Shown here: positions 8,748 to 17,326 of the stretch, in pieces
Numbering within the stretch: position 1 is the stretch's first letter
How the letters are laid out: each line of letters opens with the position of its first letter
Assembly: GCA_023399595.1 (NCBI GenBank)
Contig: JAEWOR010000063.1
Location: 62,001-126,000 of the forward strand
DNA: 64,000 nt
Origin: Bacteroidota bacterium
Lineage (GTDB): Bacteria > Bacteroidota > Bacteroidia > Flavobacteriales > Weeksellaceae
Direction: 5' to 3'
The notes under the pieces: generated by a model
What the model saw: only the letters and a program-made list of their open reading frames with translations
Told to the model about the DNA's origin: nothing
Database searches by the model: none
Made by a program: the position numbers and the translations under genes

Positions 8748-10010
8748 TTATTCTTCTAAGTTATATTGTTTTATTTTTCTATATAAAGTTCTTTGAGAAA
8801 TTCCCAATTCATCCGCTGCTTTATTTCGTCTCCCTTTATGTTTTTCTAAAGCTTTAATAATTAAATCTTTTTCGTTGTTTTGTAACGAAAGCGATTCTGG
8901 TGTAGCTTCTTCAATCTCAATGTCTTCAATGTCATTATAATCATTATCGTTTACATTATTGATGATATGGTTAGGTTGATTTTCAAAATACAATAAAGAT
9001 TGTGGACTTTGTTTGGGTTCTTGAGTGTAAATTCTGCTAATTAAATTTTTCTCATGATTGCTCAAATCTGTATTCTCTCTGTTTTTAATCAGTTCCGAAG
9101 TTAAAGATTTTAAATCATTAATATCGTTTCTCATGTCAAAAAGTACTTTGTACATAATCTCTCTTTCGGAACCAAAATCAGCAGAATTTCCGCTTCCACT
9201 TTTCTGAATAACCGCTGGAAGGTGCGTTTGTGTCGGAATATATTCGGCAAGTTTTACAGAATTTATTTCTCTATTTTGCTCTACAACCGTCATTTGTTCT
9301 ACCAAGTTTCTAAGCTGACGAATGTTTCCTGGGAATGGATAATTTTCCAAATACTGAACAGCATCGTCTGTTAATTTCAGTTCTGGCATTCTGTATTTTT
9401 CAGCGAAATCGATGGCAAATTTCCTGAAAAGCAAATGAATATCACCTTTTCTTTCTCTCAAAGCAGGCATATCGATTTGCACCGTGTTCAAACGATAGTA
9501 TAAATCTTCACGAAAACGCCCATCTTGGATCGCATTCATCATATTCACGTTGGTTGCAGCAACAATTCTTACATTGGTTTTTTGAATTTGAGAAGAACCC
9601 ACTTTCATGAATTCACCACTTTCAAGAACTCTTAGTAATCTAACCTGCGTCTGTAAAGGCAATTCCCCTACTTCATCGAGGAAAATAGTTCCGCCGTCTG
9701 CGACTTCAAAATAGCCTTTTCTGGTAGCTGTTGCGCCGGTGAAAGCGCCTTTTTCGTGACCGAAAAGCTCAGAATCTATAGTTCCTTCCGGAATTGCACC
9801 GCAGTTCACTACAATATAAGGTTGGTGTTTTCTTTTGGATTCGGCATGAATAATTTTCGGAATATGTTCTTTCCCAACACCAGATTCTCCGATGACAAGC
9901 ACGGAAATATCGGTGGGAGCGACTTGTATGGCTTTTTCGATGGCGCGGTTAAGTGCAGGGAAGTTCCCGATAATGCCGAAGCGGTTTTTTATGTTTTGTA
10001 GTTCGTTCAT
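8748..10010 (-). CDS. Sigma-54-dependent transcriptional activator (AAA+, Fis-type HTH)
   Basis: A 420-residue bacterial enhancer-binding protein. Walker A is GESGVGKE (41-48). The sigma-54 contact loop GAFTGA is intact at 88-93, Walker B is TIFLDEVGEL, and an arginine-finger region follows. A linker of about 130 residues leads to a Fis-type helix-turn-helix at the end (AADELGISQRTLYRKIKQY). There is no N-terminal receiver, GAF or PAS domain, so it is either constitutive or controlled by a partner. The target promoters are unknown. The gene lies between a small secreted protein gene and lptE, 63 nt from lptE, so local co-expression with LPS transport is likely. Confidence 0.9.
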   Translation of the reverse strand: MNELQNIKNRFGIIGNFPALNRAIEKAIQVAPTDISVLVIGESGVGKEHIPKIIHAESKRKHQPYIVVNCGAIPEGTIDSELFGHEKGAFTGATATRKGYFEVADGGTIFLDEVGELPLQTQVRLLRVLESGEFMKVGSSQIQKTNVRIVAATNVNMMNAIQDGRFREDLYYRLNTVQIDMPALRERKGDIHLLFRKFAIDFAEKYRMPELKLTDDAVQYLENYPFPGNIRQLRNLVEQMTVVEQNREINSVKLAEYIPTQTHLPAVIQKSGSGNSADFGSEREIMYKVLFDMRNDINDLKSLTSELIKNRENTDLSNHEKNLISRIYTQEPKQSPQSLLYFENQPNHIINNVNDNDYNDIEDIEIEEATPESLSLQNNEKDLIIKALEKHKGRRNKAADELGISQRTLYRKIKQYNLEE

Positions 10011-10028
10011 TTGACTGATTTAATTTAA

Positions 10029-10060
10029 AGATTAAGAAATTGAGAGATTAAGAAATTATT
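10029..10060. repeat. Short tandem repeat, two 16-bp units
   Basis: AGATTAAGAAATTGAG (10029-10044) is followed directly by AGATTAAGAAATTATT (10045-10060), 13 of 16 bases identical. It fills the 71-nt gap upstream of the sigma-54 activator gene. Confidence 0.7.
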
Positions 10061-10081
10061 TGAATTTATTAATCATCATTA

Positions 10082-10432
10082 TTAAGCTAAAAATCTTATT
10101 TCTAAATCGTCTTTATTACGAACTTTTGAAGTTTTTTTCTGAATTTTTGAAACCTCACCAAAAGACCAGTTTTCAAATTGGTTTTTAGGTTGTGGAAAAG
10201 AAATCGTTTTTGAAGAAGATTCTACAAAAACATGCTGTTTTTTAAACTTCTGATTGTATTTGGAAATAAAGTGTCCAAAGTCTTTTAGAAGCTGTTTTGC
10301 GTCTTCATTAAAAACTTTATCAACCGATTTTTCTGAACAGAAACTCAGTTTATTTTCGACACAAAAAGCCTTCCCTGATTGGGAATTTCCAATCAAGCTC
10401 ATTAAAATAATGATGTACGAAAGACTTTTCAT
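10082..10432 (-). CDS. Small secreted protein of unknown function
   Basis: A 116-residue protein with a signal-peptide-like start (MKSLSYIIILMSLIGNSQSGKA). The mature part is basic and helical (VDKVFNEDAKQLLKDFGHF, YNQKFKKQHVF) and has two Cys (ENKLSFCSEKS and AFCVEN). I do not recognise a family. The start is 7 nt after the stop of the PDDEXK nuclease gene, so the two are probably one transcript with miaB. It could be a strain-level accessory gene. Confidence 0.6.
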   Translation of the reverse strand: MKSLSYIIILMSLIGNSQSGKAFCVENKLSFCSEKSVDKVFNEDAKQLLKDFGHFISKYNQKFKKQHVFVESSSKTISFPQPKNQFENWSFGEVSKIQKKTSKVRNKDDLEIRFLA

Positions 10433-10439
10433 TTTTGTT

Positions 10440-11510
10440 TTATTCTTTCAATAAATTCTTAAATTCTTCTTTTGACGGAAGAACGGTTTTATATTTACTG
10501 GCAAAAATTTGGTCGTTATTTTCTGGCAAAGTATATTCTACTAAAGCTTCATTTTTGTCTTGACAAAGAATAATTCCAATGGTTTTATTCTCATCTTCTA
10601 AACGTTTTTCACGATCAAAATAATTAACATACATCTGCATTTGACCGATATCTTGATGTTTCAATTCGCCGATTTTTAAGTCAATCAATACAAAACATTT
10701 TAAAATTCGGTTATAAAAAACCAAATCTACACGAAAATGCTTTTCATCAAAGGAAATTCTTTCTTGTCGAGCCACAAAAGTAAATCCTGTCCCCAATTCA
10801 AGAAGAAAATGCTCTAACTTATTGATTAATGCAGTTTCTAAATCGTTTTCAGAATAATTTGACTTCTCTTCTAACCCCAAAAACTCTAAAATATAAGGAT
10901 CTTTTACAGCATCTTTGGGTTTTTCAAAAACTTGCCCCTTTTCTGAAAGTTTCAAAATTTCTTCTTTATCCTTACTTAAACTCAATCTCGAATACAATGC
11001 AGAATCGTATTGTCTTTGCAGTTCTCTTAAGCTCCAATTGTTTTTAAAAGATTCTATTTCGTAAAATTTTCTTTCATTAAGATCATTAATTCTCATTAAT
11101 TTGAGATAATGTGACCATGAAAGATAAAAATTTATTTCATGATTTTTTGATTTTGAATCTTCAGTTTTCCCAAGCTCTGTTTGTTCTTTCGATAACTTTT
11201 TATTTTCTAAAAGGACAGACAGTGTTTGTCCTTTTGAATAAGCCAAAAAAAACTGTCTTATTTGTTTTAAATTTGAATAAGAAAAACCTTTTCCAAATTT
11301 TTCAGTTAACAAAATAGACAAATCTTTCAAAATAGCTTTTCCGTATTCTGCTCGGTTTTCTCCTTTTTGTTCATCTTCTACAATCATCCTTCCGATTTCA
11401 AAGTAAGTTAAAACCATCGCTTGGTTAACAGTTGCGGCAACTCTTTTTCTTGAATTCTCGAGTAATTCAGAAATATTTTGAAATAATATGTGAGATTGCA
11501 AATCGTTCAT
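10440..11510 (-). CDS. PDDEXK nuclease domain protein (DUF1016 / YhcG family)
   Basis: A 356-residue cytoplasmic protein. The N-terminal half is the DUF1016 winged-helix-like region (VNQAMVLTYFEIGRMIVEDEQ, RAEYGKAILKDLS, FSYSNLKQIRQFF). The C-terminal half is a PDDEXK nuclease fold with FRVDLVFYNR followed by FVLIDLKIGEL, giving the D...DxK metal-site pattern. YhcG-type proteins are thought to be nucleases of mobile or defence-related DNA; a physiological role is not settled. It lies 21 nt after miaB and 7 nt before a small secreted protein gene, inside an otherwise housekeeping run, which suggests insertion into a miaB operon. Confidence 0.88.
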   Translation of the reverse strand: MNDLQSHILFQNISELLENSRKRVAATVNQAMVLTYFEIGRMIVEDEQKGENRAEYGKAILKDLSILLTEKFGKGFSYSNLKQIRQFFLAYSKGQTLSVLLENKKLSKEQTELGKTEDSKSKNHEINFYLSWSHYLKLMRINDLNERKFYEIESFKNNWSLRELQRQYDSALYSRLSLSKDKEEILKLSEKGQVFEKPKDAVKDPYILEFLGLEEKSNYSENDLETALINKLEHFLLELGTGFTFVARQERISFDEKHFRVDLVFYNRILKCFVLIDLKIGELKHQDIGQMQMYVNYFDREKRLEDENKTIGIILCQDKNEALVEYTLPENNDQIFASKYKTVLPSKEEFKNLLKE

Positions 11511-11531
11511 ACAACTAAAAAAGAAGAATTT

Positions 11532-12968
11532 CTATTTCGCTGTTTCTCCCAAAAGCGTTCCTTGCGTATTTCCGTGAACAAAAACAGACACAATGTCGCC
11601 AATTTTTTGTCCTTCTAACTTATCGAAAACGCAAACCGCATTCTGAGAATTACGCCCTTTCCATTGATTTTCGTTCTTTTTGGAAGTTCCTTCAATTAAA
11701 ATTTCATGAACCCTTCCTACATAACCTGCCATTCTTTTTCTGGATAATTCACCTTGCAAAGCGATAATTTCCGCCAAACGTCTTTGTTTAACATCTGCAG
11801 GAATATCGTCTTCCATTTTTTTGTGTGCTGGGGTTCCTGGTCTTTCAGAATACGCAAACATATAACCGTAATCGTACTCTACTTCACGCATTAACGATAA
11901 AGTATCTTGGTGATCTTTTTCAGTTTCTGTGCAGAAACCAACAATCATATCTTGAGAAAATGCCACTTCGGGAACAATTTCTTTGGCTTTTTTAATCAGA
12001 TCCAAATATTCTTCACGAGTGTGTTGACGGTTCATTAATTCTAAAATTCTGTTGCTTCCACTTTGCACCGGAAGGTGAACATATTTGCAGATATTATCGT
12101 GTTTCGCCATCATTTCGAACACGGAAGTCGTCATGTCATGCGGATTGGAAGTCGAGAAACGAATTCTCATTTCCGGAACAGCTTTCGCCACCAAATCCAA
12201 CAACTGAGCAAAATCTACAGCCGTTGCTTTTTGCATTTCACTTGCTTTGGCGAAATCTTTTTTCGGACCGCCACCGTACCATAAATACGAATCTACATTC
12301 TGGCCTAAAAGCGTGATTTCTTTGTAACCATTTGCTGCCAATTCTTTACATTCTTCAAGAATAGAATGCGGATCACGACTTCTCTCGCGACCTCTGGTAA
12401 AAGGAACTACGCAAAACGTACACATATTATCGCAACCTCTGGTGATGGTTACGAATGCTGTAACGCCATTTCCGCCCAAACGAACTGGATTGATATCGGC
12501 ATAAGTTTCTTCCTTAGACAAAATCACGTTGATGGCATCTCTACCGTCTTCAGTTTCTTTTAAAAGATTGGGTAAATCTCTGTAGGCATCGGGACCAACG
12601 ACCAAATCCACCAAATGCTCTTCTTCTAAAAATTTGGTTTTCAAACGTTCAGCCATACAGCCCAAAACGCCAACGGTAAGACTTGGATTGGATTTTTTTT
12701 GGTTTTTGAATTGCGAAAGACGCATTCTCACGGTTTGTTCCGCTTTTTCACGGATGGAACAAGTATTTAAGAGAATTAAATCCGCTTCTTCCACGTTCAA
12801 AGTGGTGTTGTAACCTTGTTCATTAAGAATGGAAGCTACAATTTCAGAGTCGGAAAAGTTCATTTGGCAGCCATAACTTTCCAGGAATAATTTCTTAGAA
12901 TTTTCTGGTTTTTCGGCTATTGCAAAAGCTTCTCCCTGTTTGGTTTCGTCTATATATTTTTCTTGCAC
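11532..12968 (-). CDS. miaB: tRNA-2-methylthio-N6-dimethylallyladenosine synthase MiaB
   Basis: Radical SAM methylthiotransferase that thiolates i6A37 of tRNAs reading UNN codons. The N-terminal UPF0004 domain has Cys in ESYGCQMNFSDSE, LNTCSIREKAEQ and GVLGCMAERL for the auxiliary 4Fe-4S cluster. The radical SAM motif CDNMCTFC follows in TRGCDNMCTFCVVPFTRGRE. A TRAM domain ends the protein (about 410-478). The open frame extends to a TTG at 13058, but that extension translates a dispersed-type repeat (VILNEVEES). The GTG at 12968 (VQEKYIDETKQ) is preferred, giving 478 residues. It heads a minus-strand run with a nuclease gene 21 nt downstream. Confidence 0.95.
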   Translation of the reverse strand: MQEKYIDETKQGEAFAIAEKPENSKKLFLESYGCQMNFSDSEIVASILNEQGYNTTLNVEEADLILLNTCSIREKAEQTVRMRLSQFKNQKKSNPSLTVGVLGCMAERLKTKFLEEEHLVDLVVGPDAYRDLPNLLKETEDGRDAINVILSKEETYADINPVRLGGNGVTAFVTITRGCDNMCTFCVVPFTRGRERSRDPHSILEECKELAANGYKEITLLGQNVDSYLWYGGGPKKDFAKASEMQKATAVDFAQLLDLVAKAVPEMRIRFSTSNPHDMTTSVFEMMAKHDNICKYVHLPVQSGSNRILELMNRQHTREEYLDLIKKAKEIVPEVAFSQDMIVGFCTETEKDHQDTLSLMREVEYDYGYMFAYSERPGTPAHKKMEDDIPADVKQRRLAEIIALQGELSRKRMAGYVGRVHEILIEGTSKKNENQWKGRNSQNAVCVFDKLEGQKIGDIVSVFVHGNTQGTLLGETAK

Positions 12969-12973
12969 GGTCT

Positions 12974-13028
12974 CGAGATTTAAGATTCGAGATTTGAGAT
13001 TCGATTCTTCGACTTCGTTCAGAATGAC
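12974..13028. repeat. Dispersed-type repeat in the miaB leader
   Basis: Two 14-bp tandem units, CGAGATTTAAGATT (12974-12987) and CGAGATTTGAGATT (12988-13001), are followed by a segment at 13003-13028 that reads on the minus strand GTCATTCTGAACGAAG then TCGAAGAATC. From memory, this second segment is a repeat scattered through many Bacteroidota genomes, often seen as a spurious VILNEVEES peptide. It lies between the miaB promoter box and the GTG start. Confidence 0.65.
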
Positions 13029-13072
13029 GACAGTCAAATACCGAAAATTAAATTTCAAATCAGTTCAGTGTG

Positions 13073-13080
13073 CAAAGATA
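13073..13080 (-). promoter_or_regulatory. Predicted -7 box of miaB
   Basis: TATCTTTG on the minus strand, followed by C, matches TAnnTTTG. It gives a leader of about 100 nt that contains the repeat at 12974-13028. No clear -33 element. Confidence 0.5.
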
Positions 13081-13269
13081 CGAATTTTGGTGACAGAATG
13101 GCAGAGTGTTTTTTTACAAATTTATCTCCATGATTAGCAAAATTTGTTGTAAGGTTAATTTAAAAAGTAAAACTCGAAGGAATGGTAATTTCGTTAGAGA
13201 TTATAGGTTTTTATTTTTCTTAATTCTTTGCATTGCAAAACTCATGTCTGGAATGAATTTTCTTCATTC

Positions 13270-13755
13270 TTAAAGATCTGTTGTAAACGTAGTGAAATTT
13301 ACTTTCAATCTAAGTCTTGAAGGAGTAACTTTTTCATCGCATTTTGCAGGAATCCACTGGAAGTTAGCGGTTTTGAAAGCTGTTATGAAATCGTTAAATA
13401 AAACTTCGGTATTGTCAACAATTGGGAGGATTTTTAAATTTTTCATTTTCCCAGTTTCATCTATATCAAAATAGAATGAGAATTGTCCATTCACCGAAAA
13501 TTTACCATTGTTAACTTCATTAAGAACTTTGTCTTTAAAAATATTTTTAAAAACTTTGATTCCATCGGGATATTGAGCGTAGATGGGTTCTGCACAATGG
13601 AGTTTATAAAATTCGAGATTTTCTGCGGGTGAAATTTCGGTAAAATCTTTATAGGCATTCATTTGCGATAAATCTTTGTCGTCGGATTCAAGATCTGTTT
13701 GCGCAAATGCTAATACGGAGAATACTGTTAAAAATAGTACGTAAAAAGTTTTCAT
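13270..13755 (-). CDS. Secreted protein resembling a TonB C-terminal domain
   Basis: A 161-residue protein with a signal peptide (MKTFYVLFLTVFSVLAFAQ). The C-terminal part, GQFSFYFDIDETGKMKNLKI followed by an AFKTANFQWIPAKCD segment and LRLKVNF, has the strand pattern and W.PA motif of TonB-type energy transducer C-terminal domains seen in many Bacteroidota periplasmic proteins. There is no transmembrane anchor or Pro-rich spacer, so it is not a complete TonB. Two Cys, in KLHCAEP and PAKCDEK, could form a disulfide. Function unknown. It is monocistronic, with a -7 box at 13769-13776. Confidence 0.65.
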   Translation of the reverse strand: MKTFYVLFLTVFSVLAFAQTDLESDDKDLSQMNAYKDFTEISPAENLEFYKLHCAEPIYAQYPDGIKVFKNIFKDKVLNEVNNGKFSVNGQFSFYFDIDETGKMKNLKILPIVDNTEVLFNDFITAFKTANFQWIPAKCDEKVTPSRLRLKVNFTTFTTDL

Positions 13756-13768
13756 GATAAATTTTTTA

Positions 13769-13776
13769 CAAAATTA
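13769..13776 (-). promoter_or_regulatory. Predicted -7 box of the gene at 13270-13755
   Basis: TAATTTTG on the minus strand, 13 nt upstream of the ATG. No -33 TTG at normal spacing. Confidence 0.4.
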
Positions 13777-13794
13777 AAAGAATTATTACCCAAA

Positions 13795-14547
13795 CTATAG
13801 GTTAATTTCAAATTGATCTCTATCATTCAAGAAGCTAAAATGTTCCCTGAATTTTAGGAGTTCTTCTAAATTAATATCTCCAGAAATAATATTTCCATTT
13901 TTTTGAGAAATTTCCGTTCCATCAGCAAAATAAAAATGGGAAGATTCAGGATAGTTTAAATTATTGCCATCTACACCAATTCTATTAATACCAAAAACAT
14001 AAGAAAGGTTTTCTATGGCTCTAGCTTTTAAAAGGTGTTCCCAAGCCATAACTCTTTTGTCTGGCCAGTTTGCCACATAAATAATAGCATCATAATCGTT
14101 ATTATTTCTTGAAAAAACTGGGAAACGAAGATCATAACAAACCTGCAATAGAAATTTTACTCCTTTATACGTTACAATATTTCTTTTTTTACCAGCGGTA
14201 TACACCATGTCTTCACCAGAAAATGAAAAAAGATGTCTTTTGTCGTAGAAGCTTATTTCCGAATTGGGTTGAACAAAATACATTCTATTTAAAAAATTCC
14301 CATCTTCGAAAATAGGAGCGCTTCCACAAAAAGCTGCATTTTTTTGTTGCGCTAATTGTTTAAGAAAACTCAAAGATTCTTCATTTCTATCTACAACCTC
14401 TTCAGCATCCATGCAAAAACCCGTTGAAAACATTTCTGGCAAAATAAAAAGATCAGCGTCTTCGTTTTGCAGAGCATTTTCAATGGTTTCAAAGTTTTTT
14501 GACTTGTTTTTCCAGCTTATATCTAGGTTTAAACCTTTTATTTTCAT
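13795..14547 (-). CDS. Nitrilase-family amidohydrolase (omega-amidase / YafV-like)
   Basis: A 250-residue cytoplasmic carbon-nitrogen hydrolase. The Glu-Lys-Cys triad is visible: Glu in LPEMFSTGFC (about residue 38), Lys in FYDKRHLFSFSGED and Cys in LLQVCYDLRFPVFSRN. The RHLFSF..GED region and the NWP and RAIENLSYVFGINRIG motifs place it with the YafV/omega-amidase branch, which hydrolyses alpha-ketoglutaramate and alpha-ketosuccinamate to the keto acids. The exact substrate is inferred from family. It is transcribed away from its neighbour at 14648 and faces no operon partner. Confidence 0.88.
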   Translation of the reverse strand: MKIKGLNLDISWKNKSKNFETIENALQNEDADLFILPEMFSTGFCMDAEEVVDRNEESLSFLKQLAQQKNAAFCGSAPIFEDGNFLNRMYFVQPNSEISFYDKRHLFSFSGEDMVYTAGKKRNIVTYKGVKFLLQVCYDLRFPVFSRNNNDYDAIIYVANWPDKRVMAWEHLLKARAIENLSYVFGINRIGVDGNNLNYPESSHFYFADGTEISQKNGNIISGDINLEELLKFREHFSFLNDRDQFEINL

Positions 14548-14608
14548 TGTTAAATCTTAAATATTAGTTAAAGGTAAGATTTTTGAAAATAATATGTGGT
14601 TTTTTGGG

Positions 14609-14616
14609 TATTTTCG
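14609..14616 (+). promoter_or_regulatory. Predicted -7 box of the gene at 14648-15088
   Basis: TATTTTCG, a close variant of TAnnTTTG, with TTTG 23 nt further upstream (14582-14585). It lies downstream of an alternative ATG at 14594 and so supports the start at 14648. Confidence 0.45.
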
Positions 14617-14647
14617 GGTGATTTTTACTTTAATAAATTTTAGAATT

Positions 14648-15088
14648 ATGAAAAGATTAGTATTTGCATTAATGTTGGTTGCAGGATTTTCTATAGTGAA
14701 CGCACAAGCCTATACAGGAAAAGGCGATCAGAAACTTAATTTTGGTCTTAATGCATGGGGATACGGAACGGGGATTACAGGAACTTATGATTACGGAATT
14801 AATGAACTTCTCTCTGTGGGAGCTGGTTTAAATGTGTATTTTGATAATTATAAAGATCATAATAAGGACAATAATCTTTTTGTTTTTGGAAGATTGAATT
14901 TTCACTTAAATAAAGCTTTGGAACTTCCTGAAAATCTTGATATTTATCCAGGCGTTGATTTAGGAGTTGTGGGTAAGGATTTTGGAATTGGTGCGCATTT
15001 AGGAGCAAGATATTTCTTTAATGATAAAATTGGTGTTTTTGCAGAGGTTGGGAACAATGGTAGCTTAGGTGTTTCTTTAAATTTATAA
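14648..15088 (+). CDS. Small outer membrane beta-barrel protein
   Basis: A 146-residue protein: signal peptide MKRLVFALMLVAGFSIVNAQA, then alternating hydrophobic strands with Gly and aromatic residues (LNFGLNAWGYGTGITGTYDY, LSVGAGLNVYF, PGVDLGVVGKDFGIGAHLG) and a terminal strand ending SLGVSLNL. This is the pattern of a six- to eight-stranded porin-like barrel common in flavobacteria. An upstream in-frame ATG at 14594 precedes the promoter box at 14609, so the ATG at 14648 was chosen. Function unknown. A terminator follows. Confidence 0.75.
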   Translation: MKRLVFALMLVAGFSIVNAQAYTGKGDQKLNFGLNAWGYGTGITGTYDYGINELLSVGAGLNVYFDNYKDHNKDNNLFVFGRLNFHLNKALELPENLDIYPGVDLGVVGKDFGIGAHLGARYFFNDKIGVFAEVGNNGSLGVSLNL

Positions 15089-15113
15089 TTCACTCACGAA
15101 CAATATGATTTTT

Positions 15114-15134
15114 AACTCCCTCGTTTTGGGAGTT
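15114..15134 (+). terminator. Terminator of the small barrel protein gene
   Basis: AACTCCC (15114-15120) pairs with GGGAGTT (15128-15134) across a 7-nt loop and is followed by a T-run. Confidence 0.8.
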
Positions 15135-15156
15135 TTTTTATTTGTAATTGTTTCAG

Positions 15157-15164
15157 TATTTTTG
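15157..15164 (+). promoter_or_regulatory. Predicted -7 box of the prolyl oligopeptidase gene
   Basis: TATTTTTG matches TAnnTTTG and ends 14 nt before the ATG at 15179. Confidence 0.5.
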
Positions 15165-15178
15165 AGGAAAAACAAATA

Positions 15179-17317
15179 ATGAGATTAAAATCTTTACTAT
15201 TATCTACAGGAGTAGTATTTCTTTCCGCTTGTTCGTCGCACAATATGCAAAATTCTAATCAAAATACATACAAGTATCCATTAGTAGAAAAAGGAAAACA
15301 AACCGACACTTATTTCGGGACAAAAGTAGCAGATCCTTACCGAGATTTAGAAAATGATTCCGAAGCCACCAAAAAGTGGATAGATGAAGAGGTCGCTTTT
15401 TCACAGAATTATCTTTCAAAAATTCCGTATCGAGATACCATTAAAAACCAATTAAAGGATATTTGGAATTACGAAAAAGTTTCGGCTCCTTCTATAGAAG
15501 GAAATTACACCTATTTCTATAAAAATGATGGTTTACAAGCGCAATCTGTTTTGTATAGAACCAATAATAAAACCAAGAAAACGGAGGTTTTCTTAGATCC
15601 AAATAAGTTTTCTGAAAAAGGAACCACATCGCTTACAGGCATATCTTTCAATAAAAAAGGAACTTTAGCTGCGTATTCCATTTCTGAAGGAGGAAGCGAT
15701 TGGAACAAAATCATCATTATTGATGCGGTTACCAAAAAGCAAATAGATCAAACTCTAAATGATGTAAAATTCAGTAGAATTGCATGGAAAGGAGATGAAG
15801 GTATTTATTATTCTAGCTATGATAAACCTAAAGAAGGAACCGTACTTTCTGGGATGACGGATAAACATAAAGTGTTTTTTCATAAATTAAGAACTTATCA
15901 ATCTAAAGACGAATTGGTTTTTGGAGGTGAAGAAATGCCAAGAAGATATGCTTCTGGAGGTGTTTCAGACGATCAAAGATTTTTTATTGTAAATGCTGCA
16001 AACGCTACCAATGGAAACGAACTTTTTATCAGAGATCTTAAAAAGAAGGAATCTCGATTGGTGAAAATGAATAAAGGCTTTGATTTTAATGCAGATGTCA
16101 TTGAAACAAAAGGGGATGTAATTTATATTCTTACCGATAAGGATGCTCCTAACATGAGATTGGTGAAAACCAATATTAATAATCCAACACCAGAAAATTG
16201 GGTAGATGTAATTCCAGAAACAGAAAATGTCTTAAGTATTACTTCTGCGGGAGGGTATTTCTTTGCAACTTACATGGTTGACGCTGTAGATCAAGTAAAA
16301 CAGTTTGATAAAAACGGAAAATTTATTAGGGATATTAAACTTCCAGGAATTGGTAATGTTAGTGGAATTGGAGGAAAAGAGAAAGATAAATTTATCTATT
16401 ATTCTTTCACTAATTATATTACACCACCTACCATCTATAAATATAATGTTGCTAAAGGAACTTCAGAAATTTACCAAAAGCCAAAAGTAAATTTCAATCC
16501 GGAAGATTATGTTTCTGAACAAGCTTTCTATACATCAAAAGACGGGACTAAAATTCCAATAATCATTAATTATAAAAAAGGTTTAGAATTAAATGGTAAA
16601 AACCCTACAATTTTATATTCTTATGGGGGATTCAATGTGAGTTTACAACCTTCTTTCTCTGTGGTGAATGCCGTTTGGATGGATAATGGTGGTATTTACG
16701 CTGTTCCTAATATTCGTGGTGGTGGAGAATACGGTAAAAAATGGCATGATGCAGGAATAAAAATGCAAAAGAAAAATGTATTTGATGATTTTATAGCAGC
16801 TGCAGAATTCTTACAAGGTATGAAATACACATCTAAGGAATATATGGCTATTTCAGGGCGTTCTAATGGAGGATTGCTTGTTGGAGCTACCATGATTATG
16901 CGTCCAGATATTGCAAAAGTAGCTTTTCCAGGAGTGGGAGTTTTGGATATGTTGAGGTATAATAAATTTACTGCAGGAGCGGGTTGGTCTTATGATTATG
17001 GAACGGCTGAAGATAATAAAGAAATGTTTGAATATCTTCTTTCTTATTCGCCAGTTCATAATGTGAAAAAGAATACTTGTTATCCATCAACCATGATTAT
17101 TACAAGTGATCATGATGATAGAGTGGTTCCTGCGCATTCTTTTAAATTCGGTGCCGAACTCCAAGACAAACAAGCTTGCAATAATCCAATTTTATTGAGA
17201 ATTGAGAAAAATGCTGGTCATGGAGCAGGTCGTTCCACAGAACAAGTCATTGGCGAGAATGCAGATTTGCTTTCGTTTGCGCTTTACGAAATGGGAATTC
17301 AACAACTAACAAAATAA
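15179..17317 (+). CDS. Prolyl oligopeptidase family serine peptidase (S9A), lipoprotein
   Basis: A 712-residue S9A peptidase that cuts after proline in short peptides. Residues 1-18 form a lipoprotein signal with lipobox LSAC. The middle is the seven-bladed propeller (for example KTEVFLDPNKFSEKG). The catalytic domain carries Ser562 in GRSNGG, Asp in TSDHDDRVVPAHS (about 646) and His681 in NAGHGAGR, all intact. Length is normal for the family. The lipid anchor suggests the periplasm or outer membrane rather than the cytosol. A gene of unknown function starts 9 nt after the stop, and a copy of this gene's last 48 bases lies beyond it at 18013-18060. Confidence 0.93.
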   Translation: MRLKSLLLSTGVVFLSACSSHNMQNSNQNTYKYPLVEKGKQTDTYFGTKVADPYRDLENDSEATKKWIDEEVAFSQNYLSKIPYRDTIKNQLKDIWNYEKVSAPSIEGNYTYFYKNDGLQAQSVLYRTNNKTKKTEVFLDPNKFSEKGTTSLTGISFNKKGTLAAYSISEGGSDWNKIIIIDAVTKKQIDQTLNDVKFSRIAWKGDEGIYYSSYDKPKEGTVLSGMTDKHKVFFHKLRTYQSKDELVFGGEEMPRRYASGGVSDDQRFFIVNAANATNGNELFIRDLKKKESRLVKMNKGFDFNADVIETKGDVIYILTDKDAPNMRLVKTNINNPTPENWVDVIPETENVLSITSAGGYFFATYMVDAVDQVKQFDKNGKFIRDIKLPGIGNVSGIGGKEKDKFIYYSFTNYITPPTIYKYNVAKGTSEIYQKPKVNFNPEDYVSEQAFYTSKDGTKIPIIINYKKGLELNGKNPTILYSYGGFNVSLQPSFSVVNAVWMDNGGIYAVPNIRGGGEYGKKWHDAGIKMQKKNVFDDFIAAAEFLQGMKYTSKEYMAISGRSNGGLLVGATMIMRPDIAKVAFPGVGVLDMLRYNKFTAGAGWSYDYGTAEDNKEMFEYLLSYSPVHNVKKNTCYPSTMIITSDHDDRVVPAHSFKFGAELQDKQACNNPILLRIEKNAGHGAGRSTEQVIGENADLLSFALYEMGIQQLTK

Positions 17318-17325
17318 TTTTTAAG
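17258..17325 (+). repeat. Direct repeat copy 1: 3' end of the prolyl oligopeptidase gene
   Basis: The last 60 coding bases plus the spacer up to TAATTTTTAAG, about 68 nt, recur at 18013-18080 with about eight differences. Both copies share AATGCAGATTTGCT, CTTTACGAAATGGGAATTCA and AAAATAATTTTTAAG. Confidence 0.85.
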
Positions 17326-17326
17326 A

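Noticed and set aside
10440..11510. Part of a restriction-modification or toxin-antitoxin system
   Set aside because: No methyltransferase, specificity subunit or toxin-type partner lies next to it; only a secreted protein gene does.
11532..13058. MiaB starting at 13058
   Set aside because: The start would be TTG and the first 30 residues are the translation of a repeat; the GTG at 12968 fits homologues.
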